64,000 nucleotides of DNA, from NCBI RefSeq assembly GCF_030272615.1, contig NC_081413.1, forward strand, positions 164,933,080-164,997,079, written 5' to 3'. Numbering within the stretch: the first letter of the stretch is position 1; each line of letters begins with the position of its first letter. Of this stretch, positions 35,039-47,789 are shown piece after piece. The notes under the pieces are model-generated. The model saw nothing but the letters and a program-made list of their open reading frames with translations, did not search any database and had not been told where the DNA came from. The translations under genes and the position numbers were made by a program. The stretch comes from Cryptomeria japonica. Its lineage: Eukaryota > Streptophyta > Pinopsida > Cupressales > Cupressaceae.

Positions 35039-35751
35039 ATCGACGTCTCTGACTGCACATCGACATTTCCACTTCTGTTTCAACATCTCTGCTTTTGTTT
35101 CGGTGTCTCCGCAACAACAAATCAATGTCTTTGTTTAAATTTATTTTCCTACCTAACATTTCCTATGCAGGAATTGAGGAACGACGTATCCACCTGCAAA
35201 TTGACGCTTGTGCCTCTGTTTTAGCATTTTCGTAGGCTTCGATCAATGTCTCCATTTTAGTTTGTTTCACTTACATTTTCTTTCCTTTAGCATAAAACCT
35301 TCAAAAAGCTAAAAAATCCATATACTATCTTTAAAAAGTTACAAAAAAAAGTATTTTGTTTTCTTTAGCTTTTTCGTCCTAAGCAACCTGCATTTCAGGT
35401 TTTTGTCATACTTTTTGTATTGTAGTTGCTTTTGACTAACTTTCTTAATGGTTTGTGCATAGGTGCCTGCACAAATGTTTTGGTATCTACACCAATAGAT
35501 CAACGTCTCTGTCTTTTTGTTTAGCCAAGGTACTTTGAATTTTGAATTTTTCATGTTGATTGTTTGACTGCTGGCCTTAGATCAACATCTCCACACAACT
35601 AGATCAGTGTGTCTGCCTAGGTAATTTCTCGCTTATTTTCAAATTTAAAATTTTGAATTTGCAAGCTTACGTTTTTCTATCCAGGACCTACATCGGCGCA
35701 TGCGTAGACGCTTCGACGTTTATGCCTGCACTTCAACGTCTCTACTGTAAG
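35039..35751 (+). repeat. Leader repeat array, core ATCGACGTCTCTG
   Basis: Roughly a dozen imperfect copies are scattered through about 700 bp: ATCGACGTCTCTG (35039), ATCGACATTTCC (35059), CAACATCTCTGC (35081), CGGTGTCTCCGC (35101), ATCAATGTCTTTG (35122), ATCAACGTCTCTG (about 35500), ATCAACATCTCC (35581) and TTCAACGTCTCTAC (about 35738). Spacing is irregular. The array lies between the primer site and the upstream ORF, like the TAGCGC arrays of Tat-1. Confidence 0.7.
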
Positions 35752-36712
35752 CGTTTAATTTTGGATTTTTGTTGACTATGCCTTGTTTTTGCAACATTTT
35801 TTGCCCATTCAAGACTAAAATTGAAACTACTAATCACATTCCGCAGGACATTTGTCAAATAAAATCTTAATTTGTCACTAGCTTAAATTTCTATGTCACA
35901 TTTTAGACTAGAAAACATATTTTTGGGGTTAAAAAGAATGTGTGCATTTTGTGTTTGGTGCACTTGCACATTGTGTAGGGTGGACCTACCATTATGCTTA
36001 GTATTCTCTCCCCTCGCCTTCACGGATCTTGGATGTAAGTGCAAAGAAATTAACAACACCCGATTTTATTTTGAATAGAGAATCACCTCTTGGGGACATC
36101 ATCACCTTGAAGGAGTGTTTCAAAATTGAGGTACGTCGGGGATATCGTTTCTCCTAGCAGGATCTCAAGTGGTGTTTTTCAAGCCACTATATAAATATGT
36201 TGGTCAAGCAACTAGAGTGTTGAGTGAATGTAGCTATGTGGAGGCCCTCTCTACACCAATAAAATCAATTAAAGCCTTAAGTGTCTTGCTTCGAGAATCA
36301 TCCCTGGACTGGGTCCCTCAAAATTTTTCTAGACACCTTGTTTTAGTTGCCAAAATCCTATTTGCTTGTTGGTGTAGGAAGTCAGACCTTTGAAGCTACC
36401 CCAATTCGTATCATTTCAAGTAGAGATAGATGTCCCCTGGTTCATAAGATCTCTAGATCTTCAGGATAAGAGATTCAGGTATTCCTAATAAGCGAGTGTC
36501 ATGGAAGGGAGCCAACGCTACTAGATCTCTATCTATCTGCTTTGTCTAAGTATTTGGAGAAATCCAAGTGGGGATCCAACAAGTAGAATCCACTTTCCAA
36601 CCTAGGATGTATGTCTTTTGCGTGTATCCATTGTTCATACTCATAAATTTTATCACATTGGGCTAATTTAGGCCCCCCTCTTTCATGTTTTCTTCAAGCG
36701 TTATGTTGGCCA
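35752..36712 (+). other. Remaining leader of the decayed Tat-like element
   Basis: Non-coding sequence between the repeat array and the upstream ORF. Its place corresponds to 48300-49490 in Tat-1. No convincing gene is seen. Confidence 0.5.
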
Positions 36713-37084
36713 ATGTGTATTCATTGTTTGACATTTCTTGCCAAGACAAAACAAATCCAAATCCACTTTTCACCCATGAACCATAAACCCAAGTTGCTTA
36801 AACATCCCAAGAAATCCATTTACCATCAAGTCAAGAAGATGAAGTCAAGTTATAAGCAAATCCTCAAGCATTGTAAATTCTTGTACACCAACCACAAACT
36901 CTTGTTGAAACATTGTACCTTCCTACACCATTTTCACGATTATCTACATGATTATGGAAATGAGTTTGACAGAGAACCTTTGACGTTTTGTGCTTTTCAT
37001 CAAAGATTAGGGCTATCCCAATCCCTTAATAGAAGTGGTTGCATCTCATTGTCCAACTTGTCTCTACCAAAAATTACCTATTGA
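36713..37084 (+). CDS. Upstream small ORF of the decayed Tat-like element (unknown protein)
   Basis: An uninterrupted 123-codon frame lies in the leader, 5' of gag. It is basic and rich in His, Lys and Tyr. Its second half aligns with the frame at 50485-50871 of Tat-1. KFLY.N..L...H..FLHH....Y is shared, then EFD.EPL, then a Gln, NR.G.I and ITY near the end. The DNA around these frames is not obviously alike, so conservation at protein level suggests it was once translated. The start codon is uncertain; conservation begins about 45 codons in. The location resembles the extra ORF1 that Ogre-type elements carry before gag, but no sequence identity to that is claimed. Confidence 0.6.
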   Translation: MCIHCLTFLAKTKQIQIHFSPMNHKPKLLKHPKKSIYHQVKKMKSSYKQILKHCKFLYTNHKLLLKHCTFLHHFHDYLHDYGNEFDREPLTFCAFHQRLGLSQSLNRSGCISLSNLSLPKITY

Positions 37085-37707
37085 GTCATTTCTAACCTAG
37101 GGTAGCCTTTCCTCCATTCTTTTCACCAAACCTATCTTCTTTCGTAATCATTGTCATTTTATCCCTTGAGGACTTAGCACATCATTCTAATAAACAACTT
37201 TAATCCAATTTCAATCAATCAACCTCCCAATCCAAGGTCAACACTTTGAAAAAGTCTAACTTAGACCTTTTTCCATTTGTCAAATCCTTAATTATCCTTG
37301 TTCTTGAGAAAGAATCTATCTCAAGTATATTTTTCAATTGATCCTAATCATTTGGGGTGATCAAAACCATAATCCCTTGTCTTATTTTTCTTAGGAACGA
37401 AGTCTATCCCAAGTAGGAGAAGGCTTGATCCAATCTTAATCCAAAGGTCTAAGTTTAGCCTAGCTTGGTTGTTACCTCACTTTGTGGTCTACATCATTGA
37501 CCCCTATACCTCATTGAAATCCTAATCCAAGGGCTAAGGTGTCATCCAGATCAATCTTGTCCTAATATAAGGACCAATCTAATCCAAATCAGATTAAACC
37601 CAAATTTTCTAAGTTCTTGTCCTCTAGAGTCATTTCATCACTTTTATTACCAAGTCCAAAATCCATTCTTGTCATTCCATCCTTGTCATTCTTGAGGTTA
37701 CCTGAGT

Positions 37708-39362
37708 ATGGTCTTGACTCGCTCCCCAAAAGCGAAGGCCACTGAAGGTAGTGAGATGCCCGAACCTAGTCTCTCTGTCGAGCATGATCCCCAAAAGGAA
37801 GAATAATTAGTTGATCTACCTGAGCACTCCCCACATTTAAAAACCTTTACGGATGATCCTTACAATCAAGAAATGATATAAAAATATTTAAAGTTGATCC
37901 CAATGGGCTTGTATCTTAGCTTACCAGTCAAGGGGCATAATTACCCCCTAACTTTTATCGATCACTCCTTGACACTCCCACAAAAGGTGGCCTTGTAAAT
38001 CACTCTATTCTCAATACCATTCTTCATCCACCACCTGCAACTTCGACACCCACAAGCTCTACACCCCCGATTTCTATTCCCCCTAGCATTTCTAATCCCC
38101 CCATCTCCTAACCTCCTAGGTCATCCGCACCTCTTCACAATTCGGCTAACTAAATCAATGCTAGATTGCCTCCTATTAGCACCATTACCATGTCACATCC
38201 CTTTGTCATCTATAAACCTCTTGCCTCATTGTATCAATATATTGGTGGTGGTATACTGACTATGTCTACATACATCCTAGGGTCTAACTCAAGTCACTAA
38301 AATACTAATATCCAAAATCAACAACCTGGTCTTATGAAAGAAATCTAGGACATGAAGGATCTTATCAAAAACCTCAAAGATGGGACTCATAAGAAACCCT
38401 ACACATTTGAGGAAATTTTTCCTTGTCCCTATGATACTTCTATTTCAGTGGCTCCATACACTCTGGTTTTGAAATGCCTAATGATAGGAGATACTCAAGA
38501 ATTGGCTCAATTTGTGTGTTTGCAATCAATTTGGCTTGCAAGTTCCCTCAAAGGTAATTGTTGAGGGTTTTGTCACTTGTTTAGGTATTGTTTATTTGAT
38601 TTCTTTCCTTCTCTAAGCTTCATATCAACCCTGATATCTTCCTACCATGTCAGTTCTTATTTTCACTCAAACTTGCTCTCAAGTGTCAAAAAATGAAACT
38701 TAGCTTCTTAGCTCCAAACACTAAGATCACTCACCAAGAGTTTCAAGAGGTTTAGGAAATTTTATAACATCCTCTTAGTCTTAATTAAACTTTTTTTGAT
38801 GGTCTTTCAATTTCTCTTCTTACCGAATTTGAGGAAAATCTCAAAACATGGCTACAAGAAAAGAGCCCCAATTACCCCTCAAAAACTGCTAAAATGCTTA
38901 TAACTCCGCAAACTGCCAAAACACCTCATGAAACCTTTGCATTTATGGATACCCTTTATGGAGATATTTCAAATTTGTGCTATGAGGAGGTCTGATAGGA
39001 CCGTACAACTGTTGTCCTATAAATGTGCCTTAAAACAAGGGTTTTCAAGGGTTTTAAGTCTTCAAACACCTTATCACCATTCCAAACTTTTCTTCAGACC
39101 ACCAAATATTTTGATAAGGTCTGTACCATAATTATGAAGCCTTCCAACTTCCTTCCCTACAATAATAAAGATAAACACTTGATGTGCAACCAAGTTTCAA
39201 GAGGAAAAGTGCTAAAAAACCATTGTATTTCAATTCTTTGGCTGCTCAAAATGCATTTCTCAATTAATTATTCATTGGAAAACTCTTCCATATTGATTAC
39301 AAGATCTGATAAAAATTCATTCCAGCTTGGGAAACCAAAATAAGGTTCACTTGGTGTGGGTT
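37708..39362 (+). pseudogene. Degenerate gag of the Tat-like element
   Basis: ATG 37708 starts MVLTRSPKAKATEGSEMPEP, comparable to MPVTRSQ at the Tat-1 gag start. After many stops and shifts, 38400-38480 reads FEEIFPCPYDTSISVAPY, matching the Tat-1 Gag segment LNEICPYPFDRSLNMVPF. A GDTQELAQF stretch follows, like GDPRDHVREF. Later similarity is weak (FMDTLYGDISNLCYEE near 38940). It stops at the chromovirus LTR at 39363; the rest of the element should lie beyond the nested insertions. No function remains. Confidence 0.65.
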
Positions 39363-40296
39363 TGTAGAGCAACTTTATTTTCACCATGAAAATTCACTAG
39401 TTAGGCTATGGGAGCTCGCCTAGTTAGCAACAAAAACCACTTTCTTTGCCATTGCCAATGAAAAAAAACTTGTATGTAAAAGAAGGCTATGTAAAAAAAC
39501 TTGTCTCTCAGAGGCCATGGAGAAAGAGCCAAAGAAAATCAAGTTGCTTCCATTATTGAAGCCAAACACTTACTCAACCAAGAACAGGGCAAAAACAAAA
39601 TAATTTTGCTACAATGCTAAAACTCCACACCAGAACACAAAACTAGGTGATAAAAATTTAACACAACATGGTACAACTACCCAAATGAAAATAGTACAAC
39701 CAAATACTCAGGAAGTACAGACTGCTATACCATTTGGAGCAAAAAAGTGTAAGAAAAATGGCAAAATCTTGAGTTTTTGTATTAAAATCTTCTTTTCTTC
39801 GAATGCCAACCTGATAAAAAGTTGTGTGAGGCTTTAAATAGACACTCACCACCCAAATCATGCCCAGGTATGGACCAATAACTACCTTTTGCCTTATTTT
39901 TACAAATTTTCCAAAAATTGTCAAAATGTTGCTTGACAACTTTGACAATTTTTAGTACAATGAGCATTTTTGACTTGTGAGCTAGATAGTTTTAACTCCA
40001 CCATGTGAAATGGTTTACTATAATGACACAAACATATTTAAATGCCTAACAAGGCTTTATAAGGTGTTTTGACCATTTTTCCACATTTTGCCCATTCTAG
40101 GCTTACAAAGCATAAAATGACAAAAATAGACCAAAAACTTAACAAACAACAAAACTAAGACACAAAGGACACTTCAACACACTAAAAAAACCCTTTGGAA
40201 ATAAAAAAAAGTCCATTATTAAATTGAGACCAACATAGGCCATTTCAAACCAAAATTTGATGAAGTGCTCCATGAGCTTCACTAGGTGCTCCTACA
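39363..40296 (-). repeat. 3' LTR of the chromovirus (934 bp)
   Basis: On the minus strand it starts TGTAGGAGCACC, right after a polypurine tract, and is proposed to end TTGCTCTACA. The two ends are near-inverted repeats (TGTAGGAGCA and TGTAGAGCAA), which supports the left boundary. The plus-strand flank is GGGTT (39358-39362), the predicted half of a TSD. Confidence 0.7.
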
Positions 40297-40297
40297 C

Positions 40298-40313
40298 CAT
40301 ACTCCCCCAAAGA
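40298..40313 (-). other. Polypurine tract of the chromovirus
   Basis: The minus strand reads CTTTGGGGGAGTATGG immediately before the LTR start TGTAGG. It is placed 30-odd bases after the polyprotein stop (40346-40348). Confidence 0.75.
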
Positions 40314-40345
40314 CAAAGAAGTCAAGTGAATCAGTTTGAAACTAA

Positions 40346-43300
40346 TTAGGGATCAATTATAGACTGAAGAAATTCTGATTCAGGTGCCCAAGTATCCTCG
40401 GAGTCTGGTTTGTTCCTCCACTTGATCAAATGCTCCATATAGACTTGGTGCTGAGTCTTTTTGAGAATCCTAGAATCCAAAACTTTTTCAGCTTGAGGCT
40501 TGTGTGTAGAAGGAAGATGCGGGTCTTAAAGTGATTGGTGAACTTCTAAAACTCTCTCATCCTCCTTGGGAAGATTCCCTTTGTATGCAACCAAATCTGC
40601 AATATTGAAGATAGGAGACAATGCAACATCATTAGGCAAATCAATATTATAAGCATTAGAGCCATACTTAGCCAGAACCTTACAAGGACCTATCCTCCTC
40701 ATTTGGAGTTTGCTGGGAATTCCTTTTTGAAGTTTGGACTTATTCAAGTGCACCATCACAAAGTCACCAACCAAAAATTGTACATCTTTCCTTGTTGCAT
40801 CAACTCTAGCTTTGATCTTCTGTGAGGCATCTTGGAGAGATTGTTTTACTTGATCATGAACCTCCTTCATAGATTGAGCTACATCATCAACTTGACCACT
40901 TCTTTCCTTCACATTACCAAGGTTTCTCAACTCTATAACACCCCTTGGGTGCATACCATACATTATCTCAAAAGGACTCTTACTAGTAGACCTGTTGACA
41001 CTGTCATTGTAGGCAAACCCTGCTTGGTGAAGAATCTGATCCCAACTCGGTCCATACTCTTTTGTCAAACACCTTAAGAGGTTACCAAGTTTCCTATTGA
41101 CCACCTTTGTTTGGCCATTAGTTTGGGGATGATAGGTTGAACCAAAAGACAAGTTAGTACCCAATCTTTTCCAAAGAGTTTTCCAAAAATGTCCAAGGAA
41201 TTTGACATCTCTATCTGAAACAATACTAATAGGAAAACCATGGATTCGAATAAACTATTTGAAAAAAAAATGTGCAATGTGACTAGCATCATGAGTAGCT
41301 TTTCAAGGAACAAAATGTGCCATTTTACTAAATCTATCAACAACAACAAAAATGCTATCAAAACCAAGCTTTGTTTTGGGTAAACCAACCACAAAATCCA
41401 TACTCACACATTCCCATGGCCTTGTAGGAATGGGTAATGGCTGATAAATACCATCATTGGTAGATGTGCCTTTTTCCTTTTGGCAAACCATACGCTGCTC
41501 AACATACCTCATGATATCCCTTTGCATTCTTGGCCAATAGTAGAAACGTTCCACAAGTTCCAATGTCTTATTTAGACCAAAATGACCACTCAAACACCCA
41601 TTGTGTTTCTCTTGGATTGTATTTTCCCTCATTGAGCCTTTGGGAACACACAACTGTCCACCTCTAAACAACAAACCATTTTACAAGGTAAAGTCAGCAT
41701 ATTCACATTGAAAATGGTTTTGAAATTCTTGACAAACCTTGTAGATGGTTGCAAAATCTTCATCATTTGGATACAAATCCTTGAAGCAATCAATTCCAAT
41801 ACTTTGAATCTGCACTTCTTGCACTGTTAGTAGCCTTCTACTCAAAGCATCTGCTACTTTATTACATTGTCCCTTTTTATGCTTAATGGAAAATGTATAT
41901 GATTTCAAGTACTCAACCCATTTAACATGTCTATGACTCAACTTATCTTGTGAATTCAAAAACTAAGAGCTTGATTATCTGTGTAAACAACAAACTCTTT
42001 GGGTAGCAAATAGTGCCTCCATTTTCGAAGAGCTTGGACAAGAGCATACAATTCAAGATCATAGGATGAATACTTCTTTTTTGCATCATTGAGCTTTTCA
42101 CTAAAGAAAGCTACTAGTCTATTATCTTGACTCAAAACAACACCAACTACTATGTTACTTGCATCACATTCAATAGTGAACAACTTATCAAAGCTAGGAA
42201 GAATGAGTACTGGTTGTGTAGCTACCTTTTGTTTCAAGAGTTCAAACCCCTTATTAGCTTCTTTGGTCCACTGAAACTTTGTCTTGACTCGACCTTTAAT
42301 AGTATCTAGCATAGGTGCACAAATATCACTAAATCCCCTTATAAACTTCCTGTAGAACTGTGCCAAACCATGAAATCTTCGCACTTCACTTGTTGTTTTT
42401 GGTGTTGGCCAATTGGTGATGGCTTCCACCTTTGATGTGTCCATTTTCAAGTCTCCACCTGAAACTACAAAACCAAGATAGACTAGTTCCTACTTCATAA
42501 ATTCACACTTCTCCAATTTTATTGTTAGTTGTTCATCATACAATTGGTGGAATACAAATTTAAGATGCTTCACATGTTCATATTTCATTCTACTGAAAAT
42601 CAAGATATCATCTAAGTATACAACAACAAATTTACCAATAAAATCTTTAAGCACTTCATTCATGAGTCTCATGAATGTACTAGGAGCATTAGTGAGACCA
42701 AATGACATAACAAGCCACTCATAAAGTCCTTCATTAGTTTTGAAGGCTGTTTTCCACTCATCACCTTCCTTTATCCTGATCTGGTGGTAATCACTCTTGA
42801 GATCAATCTTTGTGAAAAACTTTGCACCTCCCAAGCAATCCATCAAATCTTCAATCCTTGGGATAGGGAATTTGTATCTGATAGTGATTCTATTAATGGC
42901 TCTTGAATATGTGCATAGCCTCCATGTTCCTCTTTTCTTTGGTGCTAACACTGTAGGTACATCACACGGACTTATGCTCTTCCTTATCAAACCTTGATCT
43001 AACAACTCTTGTATTTGTCTAGCCACTTCTTTATTTTGTTCTGGGGTCATCTTATAGGCTGCTTTGCTGGGTAATGATGCTCCTAGAATGAAGTCAATTT
43101 GATGGCTCATGGCTCTAGTAGGTGGTAGGGTTGTTGGTGCTCCATCACTTATGGTTTCTTTAAAGTTGTCTAGTATTTGCAGCACTTCATGAGGTATTTG
43201 AACCTTCTTTTCTTTCTTTCTTCCTTTGGTTTCACTATGAGAGCAAATCCCACTCCTTCACCCTCTTCAAGAGTGTTTATGAACTATTTTTTACTCACCA

Positions 43301-43975
43301 ACAAGGCATTTGGGTCTTTGGACTTGCTGCCCTCTCCTTCATCATTTAAGGACTGAATTTTATACATGACTCCATATTTTTGAAAAGAATAAGAGTTCTT
43401 CTCACCATTATGAATGGCTTTTCTATCAAATTTCCATGGCCTACCCAGAAGTAGGTGGCAAGCATCCATTGGGAATATATCACACAGGATTTTATCATTA
43501 TAACCCCCTATTGTGAACTCAACCCAAGCTTGTTCATTCACCACCACATGCTGCTCCTTGTTGAGCCAAGTGACCTTATATGGACTACTATGTGGAACTC
43601 TCTCCAATTTAAGTTTATTTGTTTCTTCCTCTGACACAATATTGTCTATAGACCCTGAATCTATCACCACTCTGTAAACCTTACCCATGATCTTACACTT
43701 GATTCTAAATAAAGATCTTCTTTGAGTTGGTTCCTCTTTGTTTGGCTCCTTGATCAAGACTCTTCTCATCATTAAACTTTCCCCATCTTCTGAAGCTAAA
43801 CTCACTTCTTATGTCTTACCACTTGCTACATCTTCTTGCACATATGACACTCTTCTTTCACCTCCTTGAGATGAAGAAGGTTTCTCAAGGTATCTATAGG
43901 CGAGATGACCCAACTTTTGGCAATTGTAACACTTCATGGTGGAGAAGTAGGACCCTCTTCTTGGTCCACTAGATC
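40346..43975 (-). pseudogene. Chromovirus polyprotein (knuckle, protease, RT, RNase H, integrase, chromodomain), decayed
   Basis: The order on the minus strand is: a knuckle with its third Cys lost (CYNCQKLGHLAYRY, about 43890-43940); protease with DSGS (about 43650); RT with YLDD (42607-42618); RNase H ([12 protein letters not shown], then VVYTDNQAL); integrase with an HHCC zinc region (41480-41600) and MDFVVGLP; and after a stop, a chromodomain-like segment (VLDSRILKK, then YMEHLIKWRNKPDSEDTW, 40350-40490). In-frame stops lie at 43809, 43284, 42490, 41681, 41303, about 41243 and 40526, with one-base shifts near 43205 and 41962. The integrase catalytic Glu in HPQTNGQT is Lys (about 41105). 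Chromodomains direct such elements to modified histones. This copy is dead. Confidence 0.9.
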
Positions 43976-44965
43976 TGTTAGGTCCCGGAGACAACTGAGA
44001 GGGGGGTGAATCGGTTGTCCAATAAATTCAACCAAAATTAACTTAACCAAAACTTAATTCTTAATGCCAGTAAACCAAACTTTATGCTGGTAGACAATTT
44101 ATCAGTTAATTGCAGTACTGGTAAAGATTAATGCATGAAACAGAAATACAATAACATCCACAACACATAACACAAATATTTGTACGTGGAAACCTTGTAA
44201 GGGGAAAAACCACGGTGGGAAGCCTTACCCATAATCAAATGATACTACTGCAGATAGTATGTGTGTACAATATGGATTATGCACATGTAGAAAGGCCAGC
44301 TGCCTAGAGCTCACTGCTCAATCACAAAATGAGAGTCACACAGACTACAATTGGATGGTTAAATCCAATGATAATGTATTGCTTAAAATAACATCTTCAT
44401 ATGCTGGATTCAGTACTGGTTAAGTTTTGATTGCCTTCACAAAAACCTTCCTTCAACCTTCAAATGATGTCTGTGTGTATAGCTCTTCTTATTTTCGCAT
44501 ATACCCTATTACAATCCTTTTTTCAATCGCATATCAATCTCACAAATGAGATTTTACATTTATACCATAACCTAAGACCAATTGAATAGGTCGGCCCACT
44601 AAAAGATATTACAATAAAATCAATTACAAATAAATCGATATCTGATGCATGATGTCGGCTCAATGCATTTACAATAATAATAAATCATCTCCATAACGTG
44701 TCGTGTTGATCTGGAATAGATATGCCTGCCAGTGTATATCCTGGACCTATTTGCCAGTAACAACAAATATGCAAACCCGAATAGTCCAATAACCAAATCA
44801 CCAAAACCAAGTGATCAAATAATGTCTTCGACATAATCAAGTAGTTTCCAAGTCATTCCAAGTGCCGGTGAACAATATAATCTGTCGATGAACCAAATAC
44901 CAGTGATTGTGCATAAGTCGCTGACTTGCCGGTGAACATAACAAGAATCTCCAAGTGCTGATAAG
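43976..44965 (-). repeat. LTR of copia element A, 5' end missing
   Basis: On the minus strand it ends GATTCACCCCCCCTCTCAG, then TTGTCTCCGGGACCTAACA. It contains the block GGTAAGGCTTCCCACCGTGG, then TTTTTCC, then TTTCCACGT, which is shared with LTR B and with the plus-strand LTR at 1838-3334. Its 5' end is not seen: at 44965 it meets the end of copia B, which suggests that B inserted in it. The plus-strand flank is AGATC (43971-43975). Confidence 0.7.
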
Positions 44966-46147
44966 TGTTGGCAATGATGAATACTAAGAGGGGGGGGGGT
45001 GAATTAGTATACCAAAAATTACTAAACTCAAACACTTAAACAGTTTAGCAGTTAACTGGTACAGCAGATTTATTGACAAACTGGTTAAGACAAATGCAAA
45101 CCAAACAACAAATAAAGCATTCACCCACAAGAGCACAATCACCATAACACAAGAGATTTTGACATGGAAACCCAAATGGGAAAAACCACGGTGAGATGAG
45201 ACTCACAAGTAACTATCTGCAGAATAGTAACCAGACCGGTTAAGGTCATACAATGTTCTTCACTAGAACAAATCCTGTTAGGAATCTAGATCTCTATTAG
45301 GAGATAAGTCCGATTAAAGACTACCTTGTGAGAGGATTTCAGATCCACAACTGTGAACCACCTTGTTAGAGGATTTACAAAGGCTTTGCCAGGCCTACCC
45401 GGTTAAGGGTTTCAAACTTGTCGAAGATGTGATTAATCAACAAGTGAGTGATCTAAATACTAGCACTATATGCTTGGTTAGATCCTTGATAGCTCATTGT
45501 TAATGCATTTTAGCATTACTTCAGTCTTCAATATCTCCACACTCTATTTCTTCACACAGACCTAATCTTCTTCTATGATCACACATACCAAAACCTCATC
45601 AACCACCTAAAACCCTAGTAACAACTAAAACCATAGACATGATGTCCTTATAAAGGAATCTGATTTCATGTCGGTCCAATAGGATTACATTGCAAGTTCC
45701 TAGGTTCAGTGCATCTAGACACATTTGGTAACACGACATAGAATCACTGCCAAAGTGTCGGTGGATGATAACCCATCACAAAAATACCGGTTGGTAACTC
45801 ATCACAGAGTAATATCAGTTCATACATTTACCGATTACCGGTTCACACATTTTACCAATTACCGGTTTGTCAAAATGAAGACTAGGAAAAATGATAACAA
45901 TCGCTTTGTTCCTTCGTACCACTTTGGGATCCTTGAACCACTTGAGGTCTTCATACCGCTTGGGTCTTCATACCGCTTGAGATCGGTAAACACTTTCTAC
46001 AAAACACCGATAGTCTAAAGACTATAATACATAATACCGGTTGGAACAAATACCAGTTGACCATAACTCATACATACAAAAAGTGATCTCAAAGCAAGTA
46101 TGTGTCCATCAATGACAATCACAACATCATCATAAAAAATGCCAACA
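44966..46147 (-). repeat. 3' LTR of copia element B (1182 bp)
   Basis: On the minus strand it starts TGTTGGCATTTTTTATG right after the purine tract CCAAAGGGGGGCAT, and ends CTCTTAGTATTCATCATTGCCAACA. It shares the family block ACCGTGGTTTTTCCCATTTG and the AATTCACCCCCCC end motif. A candidate TSD half is ATAAG (44961-44965). Confidence 0.8.
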
Positions 46148-46319
46148 ATGCCCCCCTTTGGCATTGATGGCAACACTTAGGAAAATTTTCACATAAGTGT
46201 TTTACAAAAAAAAATATGCCATGATCAAAATTACTCCCCCTAAGCATATGCACTATCCCTTTTGCAGAAAATACAATGTATACTACTCCCTTAAAGAGAT
46301 AATATGAAAGTATACATAG
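46148..46319 (-). other. Copia B 3' untranslated region and polypurine tracts
   Basis: On the minus strand, CTTAGGGGGAGTAA and CCAAAGGGGGGCAT precede the LTR. The sequence stops abruptly at 46319, where the Tat-1 LTR begins, so the rest of copia B should lie beyond Tat-1. Confidence 0.7.
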
Positions 46320-47785
46320 TGTAGACGTATAAAAATGACCACATTTCTAAATGAATATTTTATGTTCATTTTTCTATTTGATTAAATTCAATTTAATTAA
46401 ATTATCCACACTATTCTATTTAATTAAATAAATTATTCAATTTATTTAAATTAAATTCACTATACCTATTTAATGAATAAATCATTTTATTCAATTAAAT
46501 CCCCCTAGCCACTTTTAATTAAATTCAAATTTAATTAAATAGTTATCCCAAATTGAATAAATCAAATTTATTTAATTACAACCAAATTGAATGAAAATCA
46601 TTTAATTCAATTAAATCTTATTATCCCCCTAGCCACTTGCAAAATCCCAAACCCCTTCCTAATCCCTTCTAGACTCTTCTAAACACTTCTAATTAACCTA
46701 ACCCTCCTCTAAATTTTGTCACATCCCTAAGCAAAGGGAAGTCACTTCTCAAAAACCTTAAAGTATTTGATAACCATTGAAGGTTTTCAACCTTCAACCA
46801 CTAAAACCCTTAAAGTCTTTGAAAACCATTAAAGGCTTCCAATCTTCAACCACTTAATCCCCAAAGTCTCCAATAACCATTAATGGTTAATTCAAACCTT
46901 CCCACATGGTTAAAACATTTGTTTTGACTCAACCTCTATCCAACCCAAGGGTCTCATCAGGCCTTTAATGCTTTGACCATGATTATCTCTTAATCATTTG
47001 CACAAAGGTTTATCCTTGGATTAACTCTTAATCCAGTGGGTATCCTAATTTAGACTTGACCTTTAGCCTTTAGATAACCATGAGGTCTTCTCAGGCCTTT
47101 AATGCCTCCAACCTCTTCTTTCAACCCAATCCTATGTTGACACTTGTCACCATTTCATTGGTACAAATTGTGCACATGGATCCCCAACTTTCAAACCTGG
47201 CCCTTGATTAAACCTTTCAATCCTGACCATCCATTGCCCTGTTTGTGCTATAAATAGAGCCCTCATTCCTCCATTCTTAACAATCATCTTTCAAATTTGA
47301 AGCATTATACTTATGCTCAAATTCTTTCAAGCTTTCATTTTATATATGCTCATCATTTAGCCTCTTTTAGATCATAAATTAGACTAATATTGCATGTTTA
47401 GAATAATTTCTTTATCATTTTAGTTCAATCATAGACTAAATATAATATGCTAGGATAGTATTCATACTAATCTTGTCATCTTATAGTTAGTTTATTGCAT
47501 TTTAGAATCATACATAGCTTAATCTCCATTTCATACTAAAATCAATCAAAAGCATCTCTCGTTCTCATATTTGCCATCCCTAAACCATTTTGCTCAGTGA
47601 TCTGAGAGCAAAACATTGGTTTGAGGGACATTGTGAGATAGAGAACCATGGGACCCTCCTTGGGAAGCTGAGTAACACTACGTTACTCCATAGCTTGCAT
47701 CAAGAAGTCCTGTGTGTGTGTGTGGACTAGTTTTCTATAATATTTTCACATATTAAGTTTTATTCGCCCACTTTTCCCGCATACA
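46320..47785 (+). repeat. 5' LTR of Tat-lineage element Tat-1 (1466 bp)
   Basis: It begins TGTAGACGTATAAAAATG and ends CCCGCATACA, four bases before the primer site. The U3 is AT-rich with repeated TTTAATTAAATT. The core promoter is at 47249. Its partner 3' LTR is outside the window. The left flank CATAG (46315-46319) is the predicted TSD. Confidence 0.85.
47249..47256 (+). promoter_or_regulatory. TATA box of the Tat-1 LTR
   Basis: TATAAATA in the context GTGCTATAAATAGAGCCC, about 930 bp into the LTR, followed by a CT-rich start region. The older Tat-like LTR has TATAAATTGG at the equivalent place. Confidence 0.6.
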
Positions 47786-47789
47786 TTTC

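Larger units (their letters stand above)
39363..43975 (-). mobile_element. Chromovirus (Ty3/gypsy) 3' half, minus strand
   Basis: From right to left: a gag zinc knuckle, protease, reverse transcriptase, RNase H, integrase, chromodomain, polypurine tract and 3' LTR. Its gag start and 5' LTR are absent because copia A abuts at 43976. Its left edge lies inside or beside the gag remnant of the older Tat-like element, so it was probably inserted there. Confidence 0.88.

Noticed and set aside
43205-43205. Programmed frameshift between protease and RT of the chromovirus
   Set aside because: The shift lies in an A/G-rich slippery run, but the copy has at least one further slip and seven stops, so decay is simpler.
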